Source: Acinetobacter celticus
GTDB taxonomy: Bacteria; Pseudomonadota; Gammaproteobacteria; Pseudomonadales; Moraxellaceae
DNA length: 64,000 nt
Direction of reading: 5' to 3'
NCBI RefSeq assembly: GCF_001707755.1
Contig: NZ_MBDL01000012.1
Span: 62,001-126,000 of the forward strand
Under the pieces are notes generated by a model. It saw only the letters and a list, made by a program, of their open reading frames with translations, was not told the origin of the DNA and made no database searches. The position numbers and the translations under genes were made by a program. Shown here in pieces: positions 21,545-30,511 of the stretch (positions are counted from its first letter, which is position 1; each line of letters opens with the position of its first letter).

Positions 21545-23644
21545 TTAATGATTTCTAACAACACTGTCATTAACAATTCGTGGTGTAACAAAAATTAGCA
21601 ACTCTGTTTGTGAACTTCTCTTAGAATTATTTTTAAATAAATTACCAACGACAGGTAAGTCACCTAAAAATGGTACTTTCTGATAATTATTTGTTTTTAA
21701 ATCATCAAAAATCCCGCCCAAGACAATTGTTTCCCCGTCATTCACCAAAACATTGGTTTGTAATTCATTGGTATTAATTGAAGGACCATTATTGGTGTAC
21801 TCGCCAATTGCATCTTTTTCAATTTTTAATGCCATCTGAACCTTACCATCAGGCGTAATACTAGGTGTAACCTCTAATCTAAGATTAGCTTCTTTAAATT
21901 CAGTCTTAATACCTTCATTTGCACTATAAGTTTGGTATGGAATTTCAACACCACGCAAAATATAGGCTTTTTGCTTATCACCCGTTAAAATTTTTGGTGC
22001 TGATAAAACCTCACCATGACCATCCGATTGCAAAGCAGTTAATTGTAAATCTAACATAAAGTCAGAAATTTTCAGTAAGCCAAAATTAAAAGTACCTGCT
22101 GTTGCAGTACCCAAATCTACACCTAAATCAAATTTCGGAGAAAAATCACCGCCCCACACATTTGAACCATTCGCCCCAGCTGAAAGACTTGGGTTATTAC
22201 GTGTCAAACCCCAGTTAATACCAAGATCCCGAGAAAAATCTGTTTGTGCTGTAACAATACGTGCTTCAACCATCACTTGCTTAATGGCCACATCCAGCAA
22301 GTCAATCATTCGCCTAACTTTATCGATATTTTGTGCCGTATCATTAATAATGAGTGTATTTGTTCTTCCATCTGATACTGCACTGCCACGGGAACTAAGT
22401 AAACTTTCAAGTGCAAGTGAACTTGATCCTGCAGTTCTATTCGCTTCCGACCCTTTAGAGTCACGTGAATCTTCCAATAGTTTCAAAATATCGGCTGATT
22501 TTGCATAACTTAATTTTATATAATCTGTTTGTATCGGTGCCAATTTAATGCTTTGTGCAATTGCTTTAGCCTCATCATCTTCGGCTTTAATTAACTCAGC
22601 AACAGGTGCAATCCAAATCACATTACCACTGCGACGTTTGTCCAGATTTTTGGTTTTGAGCACAATATCTAAAGCTTGATCCCACGGTACATCTTTTAAT
22701 CGAAGCGTAATATTACCCTGAACAGAATCAGCTGCTACCATATTAATTTCAGTAAAGTCAGCTAACAACTGTAAAACACGGCGGACTTCGATATCTTGAA
22801 AATCTAAAGAAATCTTTTTACCCGTATAACTATTGGATGCTTTCGGACGTGAAGGATTTTTATCTTCAGGACGTTTCAAACTGACCGTTAATTTATTGTC
22901 TGTTTGGTATGCCATATACTCGAAGTTGCCTGCTGACTGAATGGTAATAACACCATTACCACCATCGTTCTGTGCATCAACTGTAGAAACAGGGGTCGCA
23001 AAATCATTTACATTCAGACGACGAGCTAAATGTGTTGGCACTTTATTACCTAAGGTGCGGATCACAATTTTACTGCCTTGTTGTTGTACATCAACTGGGG
23101 TGTTAGAGCCCATTAGATCTACAACAATTTGACCTTCTCCATTCGAACCACGGTGGAAACCAATATTAGAAATACCCTGCACTTGTTTTTGAACAACAGG
23201 TTGCGTCACTTCATTAGAGGCTGCATTAATTTTTAAAATGAAGGTATTCCCTTCAACACGCGTCGTAAATGCCCCTGCATCTGTCAAATTCACTGTTAAG
23301 CGTGAGCGCTGTGCATCTGATGTAACATCAACTGAGCTTGCTTCATTCGTCGCAACAGGAATTGAACTTTGTTTTAACTTTTGATCAGCTTTATCAAAAT
23401 CTAAAATTAAACGCGATGGCTGTTCAAGCTGATAGGCTTGAGGCTGAGGAGGCAAACCATTAAACATGACACGAATTTCAGTGCCCTGACCGGGGATCTG
23501 CATCGGTACAATATTAGTCATACTTACCTGAGCACTTGCAACTTGCATAACAGCCATTGCTACTGCGCCCATTGAAAATTGACGAAACACTTGATTCATT
23601 GAATTGCCATCCCCAAAAACAAAATCTTTAATACTATTTTTCAT
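21545..23644 (-). CDS. pilQ: Type IV pilus secretin
   Basis: PilQ forms the outer-membrane channel through which type IV pili leave the cell. The 699-aa protein has a signal region ending near AMAVMQVASAQ and two AMIN peptidoglycan-binding domains (about 40-270). The STN/secretin short domain follows (KISLDFQDIEVRRVLQLLADF), then an N1-type domain (ADILKLLEDSRD) and the secretin core with GEVLSAPKI and VPFLGDLPVVGNLFK near the C-terminus. I chose ATG 23644, preceded by AAGGA, over an upstream frame start that would overlap pilP. It is the last pilus gene of the pilMNOPQ operon, needed for twitching and natural transformation in this genus. Confidence 0.96.
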   Translation of the reverse strand: MKNSIKDFVFGDGNSMNQVFRQFSMGAVAMAVMQVASAQVSMTNIVPMQIPGQGTEIRVMFNGLPPQPQAYQLEQPSRLILDFDKADQKLKQSSIPVATNEASSVDVTSDAQRSRLTVNLTDAGAFTTRVEGNTFILKINAASNEVTQPVVQKQVQGISNIGFHRGSNGEGQIVVDLMGSNTPVDVQQQGSKIVIRTLGNKVPTHLARRLNVNDFATPVSTVDAQNDGGNGVITIQSAGNFEYMAYQTDNKLTVSLKRPEDKNPSRPKASNSYTGKKISLDFQDIEVRRVLQLLADFTEINMVAADSVQGNITLRLKDVPWDQALDIVLKTKNLDKRRSGNVIWIAPVAELIKAEDDEAKAIAQSIKLAPIQTDYIKLSYAKSADILKLLEDSRDSKGSEANRTAGSSSLALESLLSSRGSAVSDGRTNTLIINDTAQNIDKVRRMIDLLDVAIKQVMVEARIVTAQTDFSRDLGINWGLTRNNPSLSAGANGSNVWGGDFSPKFDLGVDLGTATAGTFNFGLLKISDFMLDLQLTALQSDGHGEVLSAPKILTGDKQKAYILRGVEIPYQTYSANEGIKTEFKEANLRLEVTPSITPDGKVQMALKIEKDAIGEYTNNGPSINTNELQTNVLVNDGETIVLGGIFDDLKTNNYQKVPFLGDLPVVGNLFKNNSKRSSQTELLIFVTPRIVNDSVVRNH

Positions 23645-23660
23645 TTTTATTCCTTTCAGC

Positions 23661-24188
23661 TTAAGGTGTCGGTCCAATTAATATGAGACTTCTAGGACGC
23701 TCAACGTAACCTTCTCGCCCATCTGGAATAATCTCTATTACATCAATTTGTGTCGGTGTGATCTTCACAATACGACCGTGGTTTGACCCCATATAGTTAC
23801 CCACCTGAACCCGTTCAATCTGACCATCAGGCGTTTGAATGAGCGCAACAATACCACCCGATTGGTTACGCATGCTGCCTTTAAAACTCAAGGTTTCAAG
23901 TGCGTAAGTTTCTAATGGTTGTTGCTGGCGAGTCAAATTCGGATAAACCCTCTTACCCGCCATAATTTTTAATTCTGAAGCCAAAGAGCTTGGTAAAAAT
24001 GGGCTCTTTAACTGCTGTGCCGCATAAGTAAAGGATTCAACCGTTACAAAGTCAGGTGCAGGCTCAATAGGAATTGGCGCAGTATTTCGAATATTCGCCA
24101 TTTCCTGATTCACATAATCAATTCGTGATTCACAACCCGCTAAAACTAAAGCTAACGCAACAAACATTGAAATTTTCTGAATTTTCAT
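23661..24188 (-). CDS. pilP: Type IV pilus assembly lipoprotein
   Basis: This 175-aa protein starts with a lipoprotein signal (lipobox LVLAGCES, Cys near residue 19). It carries the PilP homology region (SFKGSMRNQSGGIVALIQTPDG, YMGSNHGRIVKITPTQIDVIEI), which forms a small beta-sandwich contacting PilQ. It links the inner-membrane PilNO pair to the secretin. Its start overlaps the pilO stop by one base, so translation is coupled. Confidence 0.93.
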   Translation of the reverse strand: MKIQKISMFVALALVLAGCESRIDYVNQEMANIRNTAPIPIEPAPDFVTVESFTYAAQQLKSPFLPSSLASELKIMAGKRVYPNLTRQQQPLETYALETLSFKGSMRNQSGGIVALIQTPDGQIERVQVGNYMGSNHGRIVKITPTQIDVIEIIPDGREGYVERPRSLILIGPTP

Positions 24189-24892
24189 TAGTTTGTTCCT
24201 CCAGCTGGCGCACTCATCTCAGCATCTGTGGTGCCAATATATCGATAAGTTTTCGCTTTAAGACTATAGTTTACAGTTGGGACATCTGACTTTTTCTCAC
24301 TACCACCTGCAGAAATATCAAAATCATGCAAAGTCACAATACGTGATAAACCAGCAATCCCACTCGCAAATGCACCAAAAGAATGATAATCACCTGTAGC
24401 ATCAATTGCGATCGGTTGTTCGATGAAAAATTCTTGTTTCACTTCTGGTTCTAAACGAATATTTTTAAACTTCAGACCCGAATTAACCCCAGTTAAGTTC
24501 ATATCTTCAACTAAACCAGGAATTTCTGTTTCTTTCGGCAATTGTTCCAATTGCTGATTAAAACGTGCTTGCATTTCCTGAAGTTGTACTTGATATTGCT
24601 GTAAATTACGGAGTTTTGAATCTTTTTCTCTAAATTCGTTCAGTAAATTTTGTTCCTGTGCATTGGCATTCGCAATAGCCTCTATTTTCCCTCGGATAAC
24701 TCCAAAGTAGCCTGCAGCAATCACAAAAATGATAATAAATATCCAGCAAGTGATTTTGACCGACAATGGCCAACCACCATAATTATTGGTATCTAAGGTA
24801 TTAAATTGTTGCAAGAACTTGTCAAAAGTCATTTTTTTCTTAGGGGTAACAACAGCTTCTTGATTTAATTCATCAAATTCGTCGCGACTCAT
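24188..24892 (-). CDS. pilO: Type IV pilus alignment protein
   Basis: The 234-aa protein has a short cytoplasmic N-terminus, a single membrane helix near residues 46-66 and a coiled-coil (about 70-115). A periplasmic ferredoxin-like domain follows, containing GLVEDMNLTGVNSGLKF and the DYHSFGAFASGIAGLSRIVTL block typical of PilO. It pairs with PilN in the alignment complex across the inner membrane. The start overlaps pilN by four bases. Confidence 0.93.
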   Translation of the reverse strand: MSRDEFDELNQEAVVTPKKKMTFDKFLQQFNTLDTNNYGGWPLSVKITCWIFIIIFVIAAGYFGVIRGKIEAIANANAQEQNLLNEFREKDSKLRNLQQYQVQLQEMQARFNQQLEQLPKETEIPGLVEDMNLTGVNSGLKFKNIRLEPEVKQEFFIEQPIAIDATGDYHSFGAFASGIAGLSRIVTLHDFDISAGGSEKKSDVPTVNYSLKAKTYRYIGTTDAEMSAPAGGTN

Positions 24893-25545
24893 TTTTTATC
24901 CCCCGCTGTATTTGCCCCTACTGCTACTTCAGAAGCAGCACCGACCTGATCTGCCAATGCAGGTTCTGGTATTGCATCTAAATCAGCTGTCACCGTAAAT
25001 GTACCGTAGCTAGATTCTATACGTGGGACAACAGAACTCGGGCTTTGATCTTTTTTCTCTTCACCCGCCAAGAATGAGCTCATAAATGCATTACGATACC
25101 AAGCCGAGGCTTCAAGATTTCGCAGTAATTCTGCAACTGTATTTGGGCTCTCAGCTTTGCCTTCTAAAGTGAATTTATCACCTGAACGGCTAAACTTAGT
25201 GATGTACATCGTACTTGGTGTGACGCGAACCAGCTCATCAATTAAATGCACAGCAATCGGACGTTGACCTTGTAAACCCTGAATCAGCTTCATTCGTTCA
25301 ATAATTGCATTACGCTGTTCTTGTAAACCTTCAAGTGATTTTAACTGAACATCTAAGCTTTGATTGGTACTCACAATAAGTTGATTGGCTTGTTCCTGAT
25401 CTTGTAATTTATTATCAAAAAACAACCAAGTTAAACCTGTACCTAAAACCCCAACAAAGAATGCGCCAATGCAAATTGCAATAAATTCTTTTTTTCGTTT
25501 CTCTCTTAGCCCATCGCGCCAAGGGAGTAAATTAATCTTTGCCAT
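24889..25545 (-). CDS. pilN: Type IV pilus assembly protein, PilM-binding
   Basis: The 218-aa protein begins with the conserved INLLPWRDGLREKRKKEF motif, which docks into PilM in the cytoplasm. A membrane helix follows (about residues 22-44), then a coiled-coil and a periplasmic fold with the YITKFSRSGDKFTLEGKAESPN stretch. It forms heterodimers with PilO. Its ATG overlaps the pilM stop by one base. Confidence 0.94.
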   Translation of the reverse strand: MAKINLLPWRDGLREKRKKEFIAICIGAFFVGVLGTGLTWLFFDNKLQDQEQANQLIVSTNQSLDVQLKSLEGLQEQRNAIIERMKLIQGLQGQRPIAVHLIDELVRVTPSTMYITKFSRSGDKFTLEGKAESPNTVAELLRNLEASAWYRNAFMSSFLAGEEKKDQSPSSVVPRIESSYGTFTVTADLDAIPEPALADQVGAASEVAVGANTAGDKK

Positions 25546-26603
25546 TAATCAAAACTCCTCAATGCTAAACCACATGCTACTAGGAGCGATGAAGCGTCAT
25601 TTTCAATTTTTTTAATATCAATTTGAGGTGAAAAACCCATTTGTAAAAATGGATTGGCAATTGTTACTCGGTATCCCAATTTCTGTTGCAATAGCTTCGC
25701 AAGGCCGGGAATATTCGCATTTCCACCAGCAAGCAAAATATGATCAATTTCGTTAAATTGCGAAGAAGAGAAAAAGAATTGTAGTGAACGAGCCGCCTGT
25801 TGTACAACAGCGTCTAAAAATGGCTCAAGCACTTCAATATCATAGTCATCTGGTAAAGCACGGGTTTTTTTAGCGCGTCCTGCTTCTTCAAAAGACAAAC
25901 CATAACGGTTTTGAATTTCTTGAGTCAGCTGTTTACCGCCAAAAACCTGTTCACGGGTATAAATCACTTTATTGTTTTGCATGACAGATAATGTCGTCAT
26001 ACTGTGACCAATATCTAAAATACCGACCGTTTTAACACCCATTGGCAATGTGTCTGAAAATACTTTAAAAGCATTTTCTAAAGTAAAACTTTCTACATCT
26101 GCAACTTTAGGTGTCAAACCAGCAAGTTCTAGAACTTCAGAACGTGCTTCGACATTTTCGATCCGTGTTGCCACGAGCAACACATTGACACGATTAGGAT
26201 TTGATAAGCGATCAGGAAGAACCTCAAAATCTAGGCTCGCCTCGTCTAACGGGAAAGGAATATATTGTTCCGCATCCATACGAATTTGAACTTCACGTTC
26301 TTCATTCGTCATATCAGCATCCATTTCAATAGTTTTTGAAATAACCAATGATGTTGGAATAGCCAGTGCAGCATTCGATGTTTGCGTATTCGCTAAATTA
26401 ATCGCACGCTCTAATGAATCGCCCACTGCTTCAGGATTTAATATGTTTTTTTCAACAACGCTTCCTTCTGGCAAAGGGACTAAAGCATAGCTTTCCACCC
26501 AATACCGGCCACTTTTTACAGAAAGTTCCAAAACTTTAACAGAAGTCGAACTAATATCTACTCCCACTAACCCCTTACTTGGCTTACGATTGAACCTGAG
26601 CAC
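25545..26603 (-). CDS. pilM: Type IV pilus assembly ATPase-like protein
   Basis: PilM is an actin/FtsA-like cytoplasmic protein that binds ATP and the N-terminus of PilN. The 352-aa sequence shows the phosphate-1 loop GVDISSTSVKVLEL near residue 14, ILDIGHSMTTLSVMQN as phosphate-2 near 195, and the adenosine motif HILLAGGNANIPGL near 288. It is the first gene of the pilMNOPQ operon, divergent from ponA across a 165-base spacer that must hold both promoters. Confidence 0.95.
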   Translation of the reverse strand: MLRFNRKPSKGLVGVDISSTSVKVLELSVKSGRYWVESYALVPLPEGSVVEKNILNPEAVGDSLERAINLANTQTSNAALAIPTSLVISKTIEMDADMTNEEREVQIRMDAEQYIPFPLDEASLDFEVLPDRLSNPNRVNVLLVATRIENVEARSEVLELAGLTPKVADVESFTLENAFKVFSDTLPMGVKTVGILDIGHSMTTLSVMQNNKVIYTREQVFGGKQLTQEIQNRYGLSFEEAGRAKKTRALPDDYDIEVLEPFLDAVVQQAARSLQFFFSSSQFNEIDHILLAGGNANIPGLAKLLQQKLGYRVTIANPFLQMGFSPQIDIKKIENDASSLLVACGLALRSFD

Positions 26604-26657
26604 AATATAATTCCTATTATTTTTTTATCCCCAATAAAAGTAACTCACTAATTAGTA

Positions 26658-26685
26658 TTGGTCTATAATTTTGTGCAGATACAAT
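26658..26685 (+). promoter_or_regulatory. Candidate ponA promoter
   Basis: A TTGGTC hexamer and a TACAAT hexamer are separated by 16 bases, upstream of ponA in the divergent pilM-ponA spacer. The fit to the housekeeping consensus is moderate and the distance to the ATG (83 bases) is plausible. Not proven. Confidence 0.4.
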
Positions 26686-26768
26686 ATCTCATATAACATT
26701 CTGCACGGCTTAAGGATATACTGACCGCTAATTAGTTTGCCATTAGCTCTTATTAAAACTTACTTGTT

Positions 26769-29303
26769 ATGAAAAAGCTATCTTGTTCAGGCCTTGTTCA
26801 TCCATTTTTTTTGATCCTAATTATTATTTTAGTCTCAATTCCGATGGGTTTCTATGGCATGTATCTCTATATTGCCCCATCTTTGCCTGAAATGTCCACT
26901 TTAAAAAAGGCCCCGTTGTTAAAGCCTTTACAAGTGTACAGTTCAGATAATGAACTGATCGCAGAGTATGGTGGTAAGTTGTCCGTGCCGGTGGAATATA
27001 ATCAAATTCCGCCTACCTTTATTCATGCCTTTTTAGCCGCTGAAGATTCATCTTTTTTTGAACATAGCGGTATTAGCTTTAAAGGCATTGGCCGTGCTGT
27101 CAGTGAAAGTATTACTGGCTCTGACGTGCAAACTGGTGGTTCCACCATTACCATGCAGGTGGCTAAAAACTACTATCTAAGCCCTGAGCGAACGTTAAAA
27201 CGTAAACTCACTGAAATTTTTCTTGCGAGAAAAATAGAAGAAAATTTAACAAAAGAAGAAATCATGACGTTATACGTCAATAAAATCTTTTTAGGCAAAA
27301 ATGCTTATGGCATTGCTGCTGCGGCTAAAATTTATTACAACAAAAATTTGGATGAATTAACCACAGCACAAATGGCGATGATTGCTGGCTTGCCAAAAGC
27401 ACCATCTAAATACAACCCTGTTGCCAACCCGAAGCGCGCCTTAGAACGTCGCAACTGGATTGCAGGTCGGATGTTGCAATTGGGTTATATCAATCAAGCT
27501 GAATATGAAAAAGCTATTGCTGAACCAATTAGTTTAGATATGCCTGAACGCGGGGTGAGTAATCGTTTCCCCTATGTCGGTGAGATGGTGCGTTCAGAAC
27601 TAGTAGAAACACTTGGTGAACAAGCCGTAGATTCAGGTTATAAGGTCTACACAACGATTGACAGTAAACGTCAGGCTTATGCCGAAGAAGCAGTACAAAA
27701 TGGCTTAGAGGACTATGATCGTCGTCATGGTTGGCGTGGTGCCGAAGCGCATGATAAGCCATTGTCAGATTTCATGGCCTATGCCAACACATTCCCTGCA
27801 CAAGTCATTAAAGTAGGCACATCTACTTTTGATGCTTTGATGCAAGATGGAACAACGGTCACAGTTCCTTGGTCAGGTATGTCATGGGCGCGTCCCTATC
27901 GCAATGCCAATAGTGTAGGAAATGCGCCGAGTACAGCCTCTCAAATTATTAAAGTTAAAGATATTATTCGACTACGTCCAAATGAGGGCAAAAGCTCTTG
28001 GTCTTTGGTACAAATTCCTAAAGCACAAGGTCAACTCATTGCGTTAAACCCGAACAACGGTGCGATTGAAGCCATTTCGGGTGGTTATAATTTCCATCAA
28101 TCGAAATTTAACCGTGCATTACAAGGGTGGCGTCAGCCAGGGTCTACCATTAAACCGTTCGTTTATGCTTTAGCACTAGAACGCGGTATGACTCCTTTTA
28201 GCATGGTGAATGACAGCCCAATCACTATTGGAAAATGGTCACCACGCAATTCTGATGGTCGCTATTTGGGAATGATTCCATTACGTCGTGCGCTATATTT
28301 ATCGCGAAATACTGTTTCTGTACGTTTATTACAAATGGTTGGTATTGAACGTACACGTCAATTGTTTATGGATTTTGGCTTACAAGAAAATCAGATTCCG
28401 CGTAACTACACCATTGCGCTCGGCACACCACAAGTCTTACCTGTACAAATGGCAACGGGTTATTCGACTTTTGCCAATGGCGGTTATCGAATTCAACCCC
28501 ATTTTATTAACCGTATTGAAGATGCTTACGGCAAAGTCATTTATCAATCCAACCCGGACTATGCTTGTATTCCATGTATTAATGAGAAAGAGCAATTGGT
28601 CGATACGACAGAACCGACAACACCAGATGATGAGGCATTCCAAGTCAATAATGCACCTGAAGTCGATCAAGCAATCATTGATACAACAAATTACCGTCAA
28701 GCAACGCGTATTTTGAAATCAAGCTCAGCTTTTGATATGGCCAATATTCTTCGGGATGTTATTCAGCATGGTACAGGTCGTGCGGCCTTAAGAATTGGCC
28801 GTAATGATATTGGTGGTAAAACAGGGACCACGAATGATGCAAAAGATGCATGGTTTGCTGGCTTTAATGGCAAATTAGTAGCAATTGCATGGGTTGGTTT
28901 TGACCAACCCTCTACATTGGGGCGTCGTGAATACGGCGGTGTCGCGGCATTGCCAGTATGGACCAACTTTATGGGCAATGCCTTAAAAGGTACACCCGAT
29001 GCTTGGGTTCAACTGGACACCAATGCCAAAGCACCAGTGAATCGCAATCAAGTCGTTGTTCAAGATCAAACCGATGATAAAGTCACTGATCATGCTTCTC
29101 CTCCTCTTGCGCAACCGCTGTATCGTCCAGCACCAACACCAGTAGTCAGCCGTCCAACACAAAATGATTTTGATGATTTGCCGGGTGAAGAAATTTTAGT
29201 ACCAAATAGTACGACACCGCCTGCAATGAAAAATCGTCCAGCACCCGCCATGCCTAAACCACATTCGGATGCAATGGAAAACCTTATAGAACAAGTGCAA
29301 TAA
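26769..29303 (+). CDS. ponA: Penicillin-binding protein 1A
   Basis: PBP1a polymerises glycan strands and cross-links peptides in the periplasm. The 844-aa protein has a membrane anchor (about residues 12-32) and a GT51 transglycosylase domain with the catalytic Glu92 in AAEDSSFFEHSG, plus GGSTITMQ and RKIEENLTKEEI. An OB-like insert follows, then the transpeptidase with STIK (active Ser459), SRN (SxN) and KTGTTND. The last 100 residues are Pro/Ala-rich. No clear ribosome site precedes the ATG, a feature left unexplained. The TAA stop at 29301-29303 abuts the inserted TnpB element, and the probable terminator of this gene lies 1.2 kb further on. A beta-lactam target. Confidence 0.95.
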   Translation: MKKLSCSGLVHPFFLILIIILVSIPMGFYGMYLYIAPSLPEMSTLKKAPLLKPLQVYSSDNELIAEYGGKLSVPVEYNQIPPTFIHAFLAAEDSSFFEHSGISFKGIGRAVSESITGSDVQTGGSTITMQVAKNYYLSPERTLKRKLTEIFLARKIEENLTKEEIMTLYVNKIFLGKNAYGIAAAAKIYYNKNLDELTTAQMAMIAGLPKAPSKYNPVANPKRALERRNWIAGRMLQLGYINQAEYEKAIAEPISLDMPERGVSNRFPYVGEMVRSELVETLGEQAVDSGYKVYTTIDSKRQAYAEEAVQNGLEDYDRRHGWRGAEAHDKPLSDFMAYANTFPAQVIKVGTSTFDALMQDGTTVTVPWSGMSWARPYRNANSVGNAPSTASQIIKVKDIIRLRPNEGKSSWSLVQIPKAQGQLIALNPNNGAIEAISGGYNFHQSKFNRALQGWRQPGSTIKPFVYALALERGMTPFSMVNDSPITIGKWSPRNSDGRYLGMIPLRRALYLSRNTVSVRLLQMVGIERTRQLFMDFGLQENQIPRNYTIALGTPQVLPVQMATGYSTFANGGYRIQPHFINRIEDAYGKVIYQSNPDYACIPCINEKEQLVDTTEPTTPDDEAFQVNNAPEVDQAIIDTTNYRQATRILKSSSAFDMANILRDVIQHGTGRAALRIGRNDIGGKTGTTNDAKDAWFAGFNGKLVAIAWVGFDQPSTLGRREYGGVAALPVWTNFMGNALKGTPDAWVQLDTNAKAPVNRNQVVVQDQTDDKVTDHASPPLAQPLYRPAPTPVVSRPTQNDFDDLPGEEILVPNSTTPPAMKNRPAPAMPKPHSDAMENLIEQVQ

Positions 29304-29312
29304 TTGACATCC

Positions 29313-30380
29313 TCACCGCCCTGAAAGGACGGTGATTCCTACTGCTAGACGCTTATGCCCAAGCGCAAGTATGTTTTTAGAGGAAGTTAAATCTCGTTGA
29401 TTTACACTTCCACACTCACATTTCCATACTCTTATTCGCAAACCTGCTCTACCTTTCGGACTGTTGTTTGACACTCTCAAACAACTCGAACAGGTTTGGG
29501 TTGTGAATCTTTCATTAACTTCCTCAAACATTACCCCTGCGTTCTCGCATTTATACTTGAGCATTGTTTTTAGTGCTGAAAATCCTGTATCTAAAACAGA
29601 TTTTGCCATTTTAGTCTTTACAAGCTTCTGAGCACTCAGATCACCAACAACTATCAGTGCATTGTTCTTCACAAGCATAGTGCTTGCTTTATGCAAATGG
29701 TCTTTACGACAATTCGCAATTTTGGCGTGTAATGCACGTACACGATTTTTATTTTTTGCCCGTTGAGCAATACCTAATTTCTGTTCATATTTCCGATAGA
29801 ATTTAGGATTTGAAATCACAGTACCATCTGAACAGGTGGCAATGTCTTTTAAACCCAGATCAATACCAATAGCTTGTATTGCAGTCGGCTTATCCTGTTG
29901 AGGGGAATCCACAACCAGACACACGTACCAACGACCGCGACTATCTTCTACGAATGAGCCTGTCTTAACGCTGTATTGAGTTAAGCCGTAGCTATCCCAC
30001 AACTTGAATTGATGCTTGCCATACTAGACATATCCATTCGCATATTTGATTGCCACTTTCTTGAAGGGTATCCATCCAAGTGATTTTTTTGCTGACTTCT
30101 TGTTACTCACACGCCATCTGAGTTTTGCTTTTTTAAATTGCTTTCTACGTGTCACCAGTTCTTCTGTAACAGCTTGAATTGTTTGGCTGTGTAGATTGCA
30201 TTCTTTTGATGTGCCTTTGGTGTACTTGGCAATATCATAAGCACTTAAAAACTCACCTTTTCTTTTAAGGTGCTTAAAACACAAATCATTGACATAATTC
30301 CAGACAAAGTTCACCTCAGATGCTAATTGATCTAGCACCTTGCAATGTTTGTCTTTTATACGTAATTTAAGTGTTTTCAT
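29313..30380 (-). pseudogene. tnpB: tnpB (RNA-guided nuclease / OrfB transposase-like), interrupted by an amber codon
   Basis: The frame reads as one 355-codon gene with TAG at codon 119 (30024-30026). N-terminal residues 1-118 match the TnpB helix-rich region (SAYDIAKYTKG, WIPFKK). After the stop the same frame continues with YGKHQFKLWDSYGL and the RuvC domain: Asp174 in IGIDLGLKD, a zinc finger starting CSSC near residue 297, and Asp330 in NQRDLTSSKNIL. The usual RuvC-II Glu is Gly246 (VVGDLS). Full-length relatives known to me have a normal sense codon at the stop. A single base change would explain it. Unless the stop is read through, no complete protein is made. Confidence 0.85.
29314..29334 (-). 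ncRNA. Possible 3' hairpin of an omegaRNA at the element's right end
   Basis: An 8-bp stem (CACCGTCC / GGGCGGTG, one G-T pair) with loop TTTCA covers the last tnpB codons. TnpB guide RNAs come from exactly this part of the transcript and continue into the flanking DNA. Here the flank, read on the - strand, is the reverse complement of the ponA 3' end. Expression is not shown. Confidence 0.4.
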
Positions 30381-30428
30381 GTGCTTATATTAACAAAATA
30401 AATTTAGCATGAATGGAAACTTCCGTCA

Positions 30429-30458
30429 GGAAGCGACGAAGCATGTCGCATGGCTTCC
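30429..30458. repeat. Subterminal imperfect hairpin at the element's left end
   Basis: GGAAGC pairs with GCTTCC, with an inner GAC/GTC pair set off by a bulge. A nested smaller stem GCGAC / GTCGC (30433-30449) overlaps it. IS200/IS605 elements are recognised through such subterminal hairpins by the Y1 transposase, so this probably marks the left end. Confidence 0.5.
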
Positions 30459-30511
30459 GCCAGTCGCTTACATCCTTGGGCTGAACCTAAAGGTTTTACA
30501 CTCCAACTGAT

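Larger units (their letters stand above)
29304..30505 (-). mobile_element. TnpB-only element of the IS200/IS605 superfamily (left end approximate)
   Basis: One open but broken tnpB gene is flanked by structured ends. The right end (low coordinate) has the hairpin at 29314-29334 and the sequence GGATGTCAA reading the - strand, ending next to the ponA stop. The tetranucleotide TCAA resembles the right-end cleavage site known for IS608. The left end (about 30390-30505) has a long imperfect hairpin at 30429-30458. No tnpA (Y1 transposase) is present, so the element cannot move unaided. The exact left boundary is uncertain within about 40 bases. Confidence 0.65.

Noticed and set aside
23645..23677. 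Longer pilQ start
   Set aside because: It would overlap pilP, and an AAGGA ribosome site directs translation to ATG 23644.
29313..30380. Cas12-type CRISPR system
   Set aside because: The RuvC gene is short TnpB, and no direct-repeat array or adaptation genes are present.
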